Assembly: GCA_930367205.1 (NCBI GenBank)
Contig: OV884011.1
Coordinates: forward strand, 114,821,866 to 114,885,865
Source of the DNA: Acanthosoma haemorrhoidale
Taxonomy: Eukaryota > Arthropoda > Insecta > Hemiptera > Acanthosomatidae
Direction: 5' to 3'
DNA: 64,000 bases
Shown piece after piece: positions 25,080 to 36,049 of the stretch. How positions within the stretch are numbered: position 1 is the first letter of the stretch; every line of letters begins with the position of its first letter. The position numbers were made by a program, and so were the translations under genes. The notes below the pieces were generated by a model, which was not told the origin of the DNA, made no database searches, and was given only the letters and a program-made list of their open reading frames with translations.

Positions 25080-25900
25080 CGGGAGTTTAAGCCTGTATGG
25101 GCAATGTTGATAAGAGGGTATATGGCCTTCTATGTACATGGCAATTTACACACCGTACGGGAATTGAGGCGTCCCTGGGACAGTCTTTTGTTTCGTGAGG
25201 TAGGCTACACTTTACACACTTGTGTTGTTTGAAGCAGTGCCGCCTCGTGTGACCATACTCCTGGCAGTTCAGGCACATGGGGATGCCCCTTTTGTCATGA
25301 CATGTGCTCACTCTAAAGAGTATATTATTTATATGACGAACCTTCTTGATCTTCTCCACCGTCAGGGTGTGGTCACCGATGACGAAGATCGGTTCGATTT
25401 CCGTCTTAGCACCGTTGTGGTCGGAGCGACGGATATAAATCGATTATCTCTCCTATGGTTATTACATGAGCTTTTATCTCCTCAATCGAATGAGTGAGGT
25501 CGAAGCTGTGTAATACATTTTTTTTATTGTATTTGGTCCCTCTGGGGGCGAAGGTATGGAATGAGATATTTAATTCCCGGATAGCAGCGATATTTTGCTG
25601 CTGATCTTGCGAGGTGTGGCAGAACACTTTTGTGTCCTGCTGACTTTTTACTATACAGTAGTTCTCTACCTTAAATTTGGCTTGGAGTCTGGTTAGGTCG
25701 TAGCTGTTAATACGACTGAGTATTAGGGGAGGCAGTGATTTTGTTTTGGAAGTCGGGGGAGCTGCTGAGGCAGCAGAGGTGCTAGCCTCTGGCTGGACTG
25801 CAGAATTCAATAGATTAAAAGAGTTTGAAGTTCGAACTCCTGGGGTCTGAGGGAAAGTACTCTTGCGGCATACTCTTTTTGGTAGCTAGAAATCGTCCAT
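25080..25900 (-). pseudogene. LINE-C copy 2 ORF1: nucleic-acid-binding protein with zinc knuckles
   Basis: Minus-strand ORF1 of a Jockey-type LINE, the protein that binds element RNA. An ATG at 25898-25900 starts M-D-D-F and is followed at once by an in-frame TAG. The frame then runs through a low-complexity Ala/Ser/Pro segment (about 25800-25730) and a PRE_C2HC-like region including SFDLTHSIEEIKAHV near 25460-25500. After a frameshift near 25420 it continues with FVIGDHTLTVEKIKKV. Zinc knuckles follow: CLNCQEYGHTRRHC (CX2CX4HX4C) near 25280 and CVKCSLPHETKDC (CX2CX3HX4C) near 25230. A third, CVNCHVH, is cut short near 25140. This is the only ORF1 recognised in the window, which places copy 2 near its true 5' end. 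It is not translatable as it stands. Confidence 0.85.
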
Positions 25901-26119
25901 ATTTGTACCGTGGTCCAAATATTTGCCTATTTCAGTCTCTGAACAAAGGATTTAAGTTACCTGTGACGTAGTAACAGATTCCTCTGCAGGTTCGGTCTTC
26001 TATCAGCGTCTGTTTCCACTACACTGTTACTGTAAGTAGTTTATTTAACTTTGTAATAGTCTAAAGTTAATTAACACATGAACTTTTAAAATTGCACAAA
26101 AAGTTTCCTTGTATTATAA
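25901..26119. other. Possible LINE-C 5' UTR and spacer
   Basis: The sequence directly upstream of the ORF1 ATG (on the minus strand) has no second copy in the window, so the true 5' end of LINE-C cannot be located. Nothing else is recognised. Confidence 0.35.
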
Positions 26120-26240
26120 TTTTTTTTCATAACCCCTTTATTTATCATTTTTACAATATGTGAACAAAATTCGTCAGTGAGATATTTACAATTTCTCCTC
26201 TTACTCCATGCGCAGATGCATTCGAAGGAGGGTAGAATTA
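26120..26240 (-). mobile_element. LINE-A 3' tail, tail-only copy
   Basis: On the minus strand it reads cttcgaatgcatctgcgcat, then ggagtaagaggagaaattg, ttgttcacatattg and a poly(A) tract (T-run 26120-26128). It matches the end of the LINE-A copy at 49458-51135. Truncated to about 120 bp. Confidence 0.85.
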
Positions 26241-26336
26241 CAACAATATCTTTTTGAAGTTAAAAGTTCAAAATACATATACAAGACTAGGTGATGGGGC
26301 TCACCTTCTGTTTACAATGTGCGAGTGTATTATAAA

Positions 26337-26440
26337 TTTTTTTTTTCTAGACCCCTTTAATTAATTATAACATTTTTAATAATTTACAAATCTCTTCTCT
26401 TTCTGCGATGCGCAGATGCATTTAAAGGAGATTGGGTTAC
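26337..26440 (-). mobile_element. LINE-A 3' tail, tail-only copy
   Basis: A second LINE-A tail about 100 bp beyond the first and in the same orientation. It shows tttaaatgcatctgcgcatc, gaaagagaagagatttgtaa and poly(A) (T-run 26337-26346). Confidence 0.85.
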
Positions 26441-27825
26441 AGAGAATAGGCGTTAATACTTCATATTTTTTTGTTAAACCATCTCCGTCACAGAAAATCA
26501 CCATTTAAATTTAAAAAAAATGTAAATAGCTGCGATGTGGAGAAAATTTTTGTTGTACTGGACGATGTTAAATACGCGATTTCTATTGTTGGCTCCAATA
26601 GCTTTATGTTCTTTGAAATGTTTTTTGCCGTGTTTTTTGAACCGTAAATATTTTGCGATACAATTTCTATTTTGAGAAAAAAATGGAAATCGGATAGTCT
26701 CCAATTTAAAAATGCTAATGATTTAATAAGTGATTGAGATATAGCAGTCTGGTAGCCACCTCTTAAAAGATCACATTTTGTTTGAGTTTCTCTTGCTATA
26801 AGCATGCTGTTAAACTATTGGATGTATGCGTCACAGTCTCACAGTGAGAGAATTCCATAAAAAATACTATCAAATACATGGCTTTGTAAAAGTATGAACT
26901 TTCTAGGGCAATGAAAGCTGACATATCCAGCCTATGGCACTGTTATATGAGAAATGTGAAGTCGATTTTCATCTCCCGTGTTTTCATAGAAAGGCCGTTG
27001 CTCTATTTTCTTCGATGATGTTCTCTACGATTTTTCGACCGTCAGTAATCCAGACTAATCTACTAGAGTGTCAGCACGGCAATTACTGTACAGTGTACTT
27101 AGTAATAGTTACATAAATGTCACTGAGAAATATCGATGAATATAACGGTGATTTATTTCCTTATACGATTTTAAATAGGGTTCTGTTGAATCGGTGTAAA
27201 AATTACTTTCAGATGTATAACTGTTTCTCGTATGTATAACCTCCACGTTTCCCCCTCCTCAATAAAGGGTTTGGTAACCACTTTATAAAGTAGAGGCACT
27301 TGTTCCGAGTTGACAGACGATTTGAAGACTTCCCACTATTTTTCGGTCACTTCCTAATCTTGCATTATTTAGCACAATCTCCAACGGTCTTAAGAAATCA
27401 CAAAATATTTAGCAAAAAGGTTAGAAGCTCTTTATTATTTTCCCATAAACTGTTATTTGAATCGCGTGAAGCCTAAGGATTTTAATTTTATTGAAGAATT
27501 AGGAAATTGTGTTTTCTTATTATATTTATCATGGGATATCAGAATGGGGGAGCATAATCTGTGCACTGCTGGTTTGTCTTGTTACGATCTGCCCCTTTTC
27601 TGCCACCTGGTGTTGTGTGAGAGTTCCTTCTGTAGAGCCTAATCCAAGAAGCTCTGTCTTGTATCATTTCTCTTCTCCTCCTCCACTCCACCATTCAAGA
27701 GTCTTCCAGGGGCATCCTCTTCCGCTCCGTCATTCCAACTATGTCTATATGGCCTATCGGTTTTCGGTCATGGGTATCGTTAAGCCAAATTATCGTTGAC
27801 TGTTAACTCTTAGATTCCACTTGAG
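26441..27825. other. No recognised gene
   Basis: AT-rich DNA. The open frames at 26488-26805 (minus) and 27457-27799 (plus) are about 60-105 codons with no motif I know. Confidence 0.45.
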
Positions 27826-28154
27826 GTTTATTCTAAATCTTCAAAAAAAAATATCAGATCGTTTTCAAAGGCAAGACGATTGCAGGACCTTCCAATTCTC
27901 TTAATGGTAGTTTCTGATCCAAGTGTTGACTCCAAGGCCCTCATGGACATGTCCCAAACCAAAATGAATGTAAATGTGCTAAAGTTGTCTCCTTGTCTAA
28001 AACCCGTAGCGTACAGTTGTAATCGCTGCATTTGTAATTGCAGGTGTAACAACGTTTCTGCACTTCCTAGAAAGAACAGCTGCCCGTCTGATTTGAATAT
28101 TCCATCTAGTGTTTTCTTCTCATGCCCGAATAAGTAGGGAAAGTATGTGGACAA
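27826..28154 (-). pseudogene. LINE RT fragment (RT motifs B and C), degraded
   Basis: A 108-codon minus-strand frame. Residues 51-71 read GFRQGDNFSTFTFILVWD, matching the RT motif usually seen as G-x-R-Q-G-D-x-L-S-x-L-L-F. About 35 residues later, RLAFENDLIFFFEDLE stands where a F/Y-A-D-D-L box belongs: the first Asp is now Glu and the second is Asn-shifted, so the catalytic pair is lost. The spacing between the motifs fits an RT palm. The first 50 residues do not match RT in an obvious way. The piece differs from LINE-A, -B and -C and probably comes from an RTE- or R2-like group, though the clade is a guess. Nothing recognisable follows on either side. Confidence 0.55.
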
Positions 28155-28800
28155 GAATATTAATAATATCTAAGATAAGAAAATCATTAAAATCCCGAAC
28201 AGGTGCTTGTGGCCTATCGCAGAAGAGCCCCTTACATAGGGATGATCTTCATTTTCCATTTGTTGCATTGTTAAAATTAGATTCTGAAAGGAAACCGTGC
28301 TATTTCTATAGATTATACAAAGTTTAAGCCAGTATTTTACATGGCGCTATTTTAAGTGGATGAGGTGTAACACGTATTCTTTTTTTATAATATCCTCTTT
28401 ATCTCCGTGTTGCTTCTTTAATATATTTGAAATATTGCTGGAATAGTTAGAGGTTTTTCTTCAGATGAAAATAATTCGGTGGTTGGCTCTAGTGGTGCAA
28501 TGACGTAGCCTGGAGATAGGACTGCAGCCAAACAACCCACGCTTCCAGTTAGAATGTGGGCAGCCAATTTACTCCGCCTGGAAAAATTGGAAAAAAAAAG
28601 GCAGGCTCATTGGAACGAAGCTATATTCAACAGAATTGTTGTTAAAAATCATATTTTTAGTTTTTTTTTTAGGGTTTCGTCGTTTTTTTTTAAATTAAGA
28701 AACCGTTATTTTTTTTTGTATCTTAATGACGTCTATCTGTCTTTTCTCTTCTATCTGTCTTAGTGCCTCTATACTACAACTAAAATGCAATTAATACGTA
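28155..28800. other. No recognised gene
   Basis: AT-rich spacer up to the left duplication of solo LTR 2. The frames at 28109-28327 and 28554-28763 are short and unrecognised. Confidence 0.45.
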
Positions 28801-29583
28801 TGTCGGGTCGTCACCAGGGAGGTGCCTGATCACCCTAGCCCTGATGACAAGTGCGGATTGTTCGCGTTAATAATCTGGACAATCGTTCCAGGACGGCGTT
28901 AATATCTGACTCCATTTATGATAGGTATGTGCCCCGACAATGCACTATGTTCAAGAGAAGAGGTACAGAGGTTTCATAAAGAATAAGTCAAGTTTTCAGA
29001 GTTCGAGCGGAAACGAAGCAGCGTCACGGGTACAGGTCTCCAGAGAGTCTGCCAGGAGACTAAAAGACGGATGAGAGACTCAGAGGCGGATGAGGAGACT
29101 GAGAGACTGACGAGGAGTCTAAGAGACTGACTTCCAGGGCCAGGAGCCCTGGCGTAAGGCGTCACTGAGTAAAGGCGGATGAGGAGACTCAGAGGCTGAT
29201 GAGGAGACTAGTTTACTGGGCCAGACGCCCAGGTTTAAATATCGTTCCTACTTGGGGGGGGGGAAGGGCCTAGGCCGGCGTGAGGAAATGCGACCGCCGC
29301 CCGATTACCTGATCCCTCGCCCCCTAAAGGACTGTTTATGGCTGCCAGGTGGTACTATTGCCCAACTTGCTTTTAGGCCGGTGGGTACCTGGCTGTTTAT
29401 GGCTGCCAGCTGCCGACCCTTTTAGTTTTATGACTTGTTTATGACTGCCGGCTTCCGTATTTATTGCTTAAAACTTTTAAAATGATTTACAATACATTTA
29501 GTTCCTGTTATTTTACTTTTGCTTACAATATATATGCAATAGAGTATAGGGTGATTTAACTTATGTAGTTAGCGGTCGCTACA
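28801..29583 (-). mobile_element. Solo LTR 2 (783 bp), imperfect ACGTA/ACTTA duplication
   Basis: On the minus strand it begins TGTAGCGACCGCTAACTACA at 29583 and ends GACGACCCGACA at 28801. It is flanked by acgta (28796-28800) and actta (29584-29588), a 5-bp duplication with one change. It shares the 5' block, the TATA-like tttaaa (about 29233) and the 3' block with LTRs 1 and 3. Its middle (29030-29220) holds a GAGACT-rich tandem repeat absent from the other two. No internal retrotransposon region is adjacent. Confidence 0.88.
29030..29220. repeat. GAGACT-type minisatellite inside solo LTR 2
   Basis: Short units such as gatgaggagactgagagact, gacgaggagtctaagagact and gatgaggagactcagaggct recur, interspersed with the paired motif ccaggagccctgg / ggccagacgccca. 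The units are roughly 15-24 bp and imperfect. The array accounts for much of the length difference from the 555-bp LTR 3. Confidence 0.75.
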
Positions 29584-32500
29584 ACTTATAACAAAGATAC
29601 CTACTTATTTATATGTAGGAAAACAGAAAAAAAAATACAACAAGAAGACTAAATTTTAGTGGTCACTAAAAATAAGATTAATGTCTTAATGTATTTTCTT
29701 CCTAGTTGATGCATTATGCACCGAACATTTTACTCAATTATTGTTGCTACATCCATGAGTAAAAAAAGTACAGTACTCCTAGATATTTTATGTATGACCT
29801 GCGTGTATTAATTCATTTATATAGTCACACAATGACATTCTGATCCTTTAATCCACAATTAATTAATGCCTAGGAGAAACTAAAATAAATCGAATTGAGC
29901 CAGAAAGTTGCTGCCTTTTTTTGTTTGGAATACGACCAAAAATACCTGGTTTCCCAAAGTGTATTTCTTATTCGATATTTCATAGTATGGCAATCTATCT
30001 CTGTATTTCTCTATCCCTTCTACATTCATCCACCCTTGTCACCAACCCCCTTACCATTCATCGATCAGTTTCTTTATTGTGTTTTCTTCGGCTTTTCCTT
30101 CATTTCGCAGTTCAGTCTATTTGTGGACCATTGCCTTTTTGATCAATGGATTCATTTCATAATTTAGCAGTTCCTTCTCTAAGAGAATACCGTTGGAACT
30201 GAACTGCCGTAGAAATTTGGAAGAAGAAAAAATACACAAGAAAAGTCATGAGCCGAAAGATAAGCATCCGACGTCACAGATCTTTCGACTCAGGTCTGGA
30301 ATTTCAACGGAAGTTCAGTGTCAATGGCATTCTCTTAGCGAACGAACTGCAGTAAAAACTATAAACATTTGACAAGTCAAAATACTAAACTATCTATGAT
30401 GCTTTTCACAAAGGAAAAAAAATATATCTGAATGAAAATATGAACCCAAAAGAAACAGGCAATAATTTTTTTATTGAAAGAGTGGATTTTTTTATATTAA
30501 TAATTTAAATATAAAAAAAATTAGGATATCAGGCATTCTCTTTTAAATTGTAAAAACAATTTTCACAGGCTTCTGGTCTCTTTCTATAAAAAAAAACGTG
30601 CCTCATGTCTCCAATATTTTGCTACCTCAGTAATAGAAGAATATTCAATATACTTAAATTTGCTTTACACTTATTTTTTTTTTTCATACGATCCTCTTAA
30701 AAACGATTGTTATAACCAGAACCACATTATTTAGGTTTTCCAAATGCAGTATAGCATAGCTCATTTTTTTATTGTGTATTAAAAATTTCAATGTTCAAAT
30801 GAAAATGATATGTGACTGTATGATGGATTATTGTGTAAAGTGTGTTATCTGTGATTATACATATTATGACTCTATATTTAATGGCAGGTGAGACTTCTCA
30901 GCTGTTCCCAACTATTTATCGATATCATCAAATACATTCAACAATCTAACCCTTTGATTCTTGACGATTACTAATTGCTCATTTATTATTCATTGTAAAT
31001 GACGTAGACATTGAACTTTTAACCCACTTTCCTTTATGTTATCTTGAATCTACAATGAAGCAAAAAACTGAAAATTTCCAGGACAGATATCCAAAGGTTT
31101 TCTTCGTGAGTAATGACTGGTCCCCCTGCAATAGCGTCAGCCACATAATATTTCATGTTGCAGCGTGGACTGTACGAATACATGTTCGATTTTCAAGAAA
31201 ACATGCAACATGTAGTTTGAATCATGCTAGACAACAATATAAATTTATCTCTACCGTGGATTGTTAAGTATCTTTATTTACCTTTTCCGGTTAGTATTTT
31301 GAAAGACCATTCAAATTGAAAACAATTAACCTTACAACTGAAAACAATTAACCTTACAACTGAAACGCACCCCAATTACTCGAATAAACCGACTGCAGTT
31401 CATATATCACAAGACCAAATATATTAGATGGGTTAATTTATTTTATTGTTTTTTGCCATTATCCTAAATTAGGTATGTAAATAAAACTGTTCCGACTATC
31501 CATTTGAGGCAGTGAAAATGTTGACGGTACATTTATTCAACGTTGCGAATTTTGTTTTTCTAATCCAGAATTATGTACAATATTATATATTTGATTAGGT
31601 ACTTTTGTAACGGATTTTTTATAACGTTAAACAGATTAGTTAAGACTACTTTTCCACACATGTGAAAAACACCTATCATCGTATCTGCTTCCACTCCCTG
31701 GCTGCCATCATCAGAATCACTACTTAAAAATCACTAAAAATTAAATATTAATTCTTTAGTACCAGCAAAGCGCCTAGTTACATAATAAATTGCTATATTC
31801 ATCAAAAAATAGTCCTTGATAAAGGACTTAATCAAGAAGCTGACAGAGACAAGTGAGCAACCTATCAAACATGTCTAGTGCTAAGTATTACTGCGACTTA
31901 GAGAATCCAAAGCAATGCTGCCTCATATCCCATATAAAAACCAAAAACGAATTTGTGACAGGCAACATATTCCAAAAAATACATGTATATTGCATTATAG
32001 AGTAACCTTATATAGGATTGAGAAAATTTAAGGGCCAAAAGTCTTTTGAATGGTTGTCTTGCCTGTGAAGGAGGTTTGGTTCCTGGAAAAAAGTTTCTTT
32101 TTCTGATGGGAGTGAGACTGCTCAGGCTTATCACAGCCTCGTGGGGGTAAATGGATAGTTACCTAAATAAAGTAAATGCGAATCTGTCCATGAAAATTTA
32201 AATAAAGTTTGTGAGGATTTCCTATCATTGGCCCTGCTCAACTTCAATGGCGTATGTTCAGGAGATCACGTTTCAGTGATAACTGAATTTAACCAATCAA
32301 ATACAAGGATCTTACGAATTACATACATACATACCCAGTTGGCAGGCTGGGTACTGATTTGTAATATTCAGAGCCGAATTCACCTACGAACCAGGGAAGG
32401 GATGTTCAGCACGATCTACCTTTTGTCAAGGTTTTTGGATTAACTTCTCTGATCTGCTTGGCATTATTATGTCAGTGGTCATATCGAGCATGAATCGTAA

Positions 32501-33932
32501 GCAGCAGGTCCGATTTTTCAGAATCTTTTTCTCTAAAAATCAACTCTTGGCGTCGGTAACCACCATCTACTCACCTCTGTTTGAACAAGTTTCCCTTTTT
32601 GATTAAGTTTTTGGAGGTCCTTAATTTTTATATCGTTTTGTTAATTATTGATTATAATAAATTTATTCAAATTATCACCATTTATAATGTTTGCGACACA
32701 AATTGATTTAATTTACTACAATTACTCTTATCTCCTAACCTTATTATTGATTATGTAATTTATGATTCAATTAGTATTTACTATTAACGGCTATTAAATG
32801 TTATTCTAATGACGTAAATTAATTATAAACTAAATAAATAAAATAATTATAATAGTTTTAAAACGATTCCTGTTTGGCACAGTATAACGTACAATAATAA
32901 TAATTGCGTGAAGAAAGATTATAATATATAAGGGGAAATGTATCTGTTATCTAAAACATTTTAAGAATTCAATACGTCAGCAATTGTGAAAAGAGTAAAC
33001 GAGATATGTTCATAAAAGAGAGTTAATTGTCGGACATAAATGTCCGCGTTCTCAAAGTATAAAATTAAAAGTTTCCTCATGAAGAGAAAAGTAAATTCAG
33101 GTGAAAGTGGGGCTAAATTATTCAGTCTACCATTGTTATACGTTCATTGTTCTGTACTCGGATTTTCGGGGTGAAAAGTTCCGGGTAAAACCTGAGTGAC
33201 CACAATGGAAAGTAATTTGAGGTGTTAATTACGTTTACTTGACGATTCCTTTTTGATTGTGGTACTGTATTCTAGCAGCATATATGTTTATCGTACGTTA
33301 CATGTGTATTACATATACTGTTACAACATTTTCTGATTACAATATTAAGTACATGTGAAGACTAGATGAAGCTGTTTAATATTTGATTCTTGAGATAGTA
33401 ATGAATTTAAAAAAATCTTATTAATTACAATTTATTTGTACACTATAATTTACAGATGCTGAAATTGTCATAGTACAAATAGAAACATTTATCTTGCCTT
33501 GTAATGCACATTACCAGATCAAAAACAACCAACTGTAACCTTAGCTAGGATATTTGTGAAAAACATTCCGGAACCGTAAACTTTTAAAAATACGGCAAAA
33601 CATATACTTATGTGCACTAACCAAAGTAAATAGAAAATTTTATCTCCATCAAGCCGATCTTAATAGGTGTTTAATGTCAGCATTTTAAACTAGTAAATGT
33701 TTTGAAATTTGTTGAGAAGGTGATTTTCAGTGGTTGGATCGGTTAAATGAATATTATAGTTTGGATAAAAGTTGATCTTCATGAAAGAACTTTTTAAATA
33801 GCCATTTAATAAGAATTTAAGAAACTCGTGCGAGATTTATTATATAACTCTATTCTCAATTTCTATGTATTTTATTTCGTTCAAATATACTTTGGAACAA
33901 GCCATCTCAAATAAAGAGATATTAAACGAAGG
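29584..33932. other. No recognised gene
   Basis: Long AT-rich stretch. A 22-bp unit tgaaaacaattaaccttaca-ac is repeated exactly twice in tandem at about 31316-31359. The open frames (29895-30167, 31055-31267, 31898-32134 and 32228-32443) are under 95 codons and unrecognised. I saw no RNA gene. Confidence 0.45.
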
Positions 33933-34187
33933 ATGAAATATGATTTCAATACCTTTAAAAAAATAATAAATCATTCTTTTACAAAAAATTGTATGGGTTA
34001 TGGTTATTCTGATTGTTATTATTCTCTACTTGCATACCAAAGAATCTCAGAATTAAAATGGATAATTGATAGTAATTACGTCAAATTAGACCCGAAAAAT
34101 GACTTACATCTCATTAGTTTGAATTCGACGCAATTATGTATAGCCAAAACAGAACAGGGACTTCAGAGCTTATCATCATTCCTTTAA
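33933..34187 (+). other. Unassigned open frame, 84 codons
   Basis: An ATG-started frame with a fairly protein-like composition (segments such as NCMGYGYSDCYYSLLAYQ and ELKWIIDSNYVKLD) and a TAA stop. I recognise no family. It lies about 100 bp before the first copy of the 155-bp repeat. It could be an exon, a fragment of an unknown element, or chance. Confidence 0.2.
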
Positions 34188-34280
34188 ATTAATCTTTAAG
34201 TATCCTACAATATATTTGAAAAATAAAATTTAGTCCATGATTCAGTTAAAAAAAGTAATCATAAAAAAAAAGTGGCTTTT

Positions 34281-34435
34281 TTGAGTTTCTTGGATCAACA
34301 AGTCCTACCTTTGTCAAAATTTAGTAATATTTGTTCGATTAAATTCAGGGGTGGATATTACAGTACGGATATACAAGTAAATAAAAAAAAATTCAATCAA
34401 GTATCGGATGATGAAATTCAATCAAGAAGCGGAGG
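34281..34435. repeat. Direct repeat, copy 1 of 2 (155 bp)
   Basis: The segment from ttgagtttcttggatcaaca to atcaagaagcggagg recurs at 35895-36049, with the same length and only about two base differences (ttGtc/ttCtc and cagGggt/cagAggt). Both copies keep the same reading frame (SFLDQQVLP, SKFSNICSIKFRGG, QSRSGG) but run on into unrelated sequence. The frame may be real or a consequence of near-identity. Confidence 0.95.
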
Positions 34436-34720
34436 ATTGATAGATTCTTTTGTGATAGTGCTTTCACAAAGGGCAGGATGTGATGGTCCCGCATCCCAGC
34501 AGGATATCTTAGGGCTTCTTAACGGCATCTTGGTTGGTGAAGGGCCGAACCTCGCGGGTCTTCATGTCCTAGTATCTCGAACGGTGAATCAATTTTGATT
34601 TCTATCCCATTATGTACTCCGACTACGGCAACAACGGTTGTGACTGATAATTGCAATTTTGGGCCCTCGTATACAACGAAATAGTCTGACCCGAGAATAA
34701 GTTGTCGCGCTATTGTTTCC
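34436..34720. other. GC-richer patch between the 155-bp repeats
   Basis: This stretch is noticeably richer in G and C than its surroundings and is open on the plus strand to a TGA near 34598. On the minus strand it also gives a plausible peptide-like frame. No domain was recognised. It may be the inner part of an unknown element whose end is the 155-bp repeat. Confidence 0.3.
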
Positions 34721-35289
34721 CGATTACACGATAGTTTTTTTTTATATCAATCATAAAAAAAAAAACAATGATTTTTTTTCTAAACATTAACAAAATCAAA
34801 AACCTAAAAAATGAATGAAAAATGTGGAGAGATGTTCAAGTTCGGACCAGATTATCCGCGTCAGTCCCTTAAAAGCTCATTAAATAATAACTGACATTTG
34901 ACCGAAAATACTTCATTTTGTCTGTTAAACTATCTTGTTGACAACCACTTTTTGGTACCACTCAAAAAGTGACACCTGTATTTTTACTGGGAATTCTGTT
35001 ACTGTAGTAGGAATTTTGCCAATTTATATAATTACTAATTTTTGCAGAAAGCTGCCAATTTAGGATTGTGGCAATGTTTATGTTGCTTTTAAAATGTTTC
35101 TATATTATTGATACTTTTAATTCGTTAATCTTAGTTCAGAAGATGCATAAATGTCGACTTTAATGTGATGACAGGCATAAAGAAAGAAATACTAATATAC
35201 TATTGTACCTTTTGTAATTTTATTTTTATACAGATAATAATAATCTTTGTAGTTTCTTTTTTCCGGTTTGTTGCTTCTGTCCTTACGCC

Positions 35290-35477
35290 AGGAGTCCTCA
35301 GCTGGGATGACTGGGGCTAATGCACCTACAGTGGTGGGGCTACAGGAAAATAAGATGGAACATAAGCTTAAAAAGTACTATGTGATGTCTGGAGTGCCAC
35401 TGGCCCACTTTAGAGCCATACCTAGTGTTGGAGTGGGGATAGTTGTTAAGGGCTTGCAAATTCTAATGAAGTCATAG
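35290..35477 (+). pseudogene. Possible LINE endonuclease fragment
   Basis: The plus-strand frame contains PTVVGLQENKM, then about 30 residues later SVGVGIVVKG. These resemble the early motifs of an apurinic-type LINE endonuclease: a hydrophobic run ending in Q-E, then G-G-V-x-I-x-V. The match is short, the second motif has S-V-G in place of G-G, and nothing on either side confirms it. It could be coincidence. Confidence 0.25.
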
Positions 35478-35894
35478 GCAGTACAATCTTGATAAACTGA
35501 CAAATATGGAACTGACAGGCGGTGTGTTATTTAAATTGCTTAAAAACTATTTTTTCAAAAATAGCTTCAAGTCTATCCCAAAATATCTTTCATTATTGAT
35601 ATTACTTCAACACTCAGCATTTTACCTAATCAGAAATACGTTATACATCCTCAAGACTACGATTCTGAAAAAAAAAACTCTACAAAACAATAATACTTAA
35701 AAACTTTAATACAAAAAACATTTAAAAATCTATGAAAAAACTTATTTAAAGGATCTAGAATGCCATAATAAAATTGTAGTAATGTTTGTGTATTTGTATT
35801 TAGATTAGTATCCATAATGTTATAAATTTCTTTAATAGACATTTTCTTATAATATATGTAGCAAAAGTTTTTAAAAAACAAAAAAATATCTTCA

Positions 35895-36049
35895 TTGAGT
35901 TTCTTGGATCAACAAGTCCTACCTTTCTCAAAATTTAGTAATATTTGTTCGATTAAATTCAGAGGTGGATATTACAGTACGGATATACAAGTAAATAAAA
36001 AAAAATTCAATCAAGTATCGGATGATGAAATTCAATCAAGAAGCGGAGG
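35895..36049. repeat. Direct repeat, copy 2 of 2 (155 bp)
   Basis: Near-identical to 34281-34435 in the same orientation, about 1.46 kb downstream of it. The flanks differ on both sides (upstream atatcttca here against gtggctttt in copy 1; downstream tttattatt against attgatag). No short target duplication was found around either copy. Confidence 0.95.
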
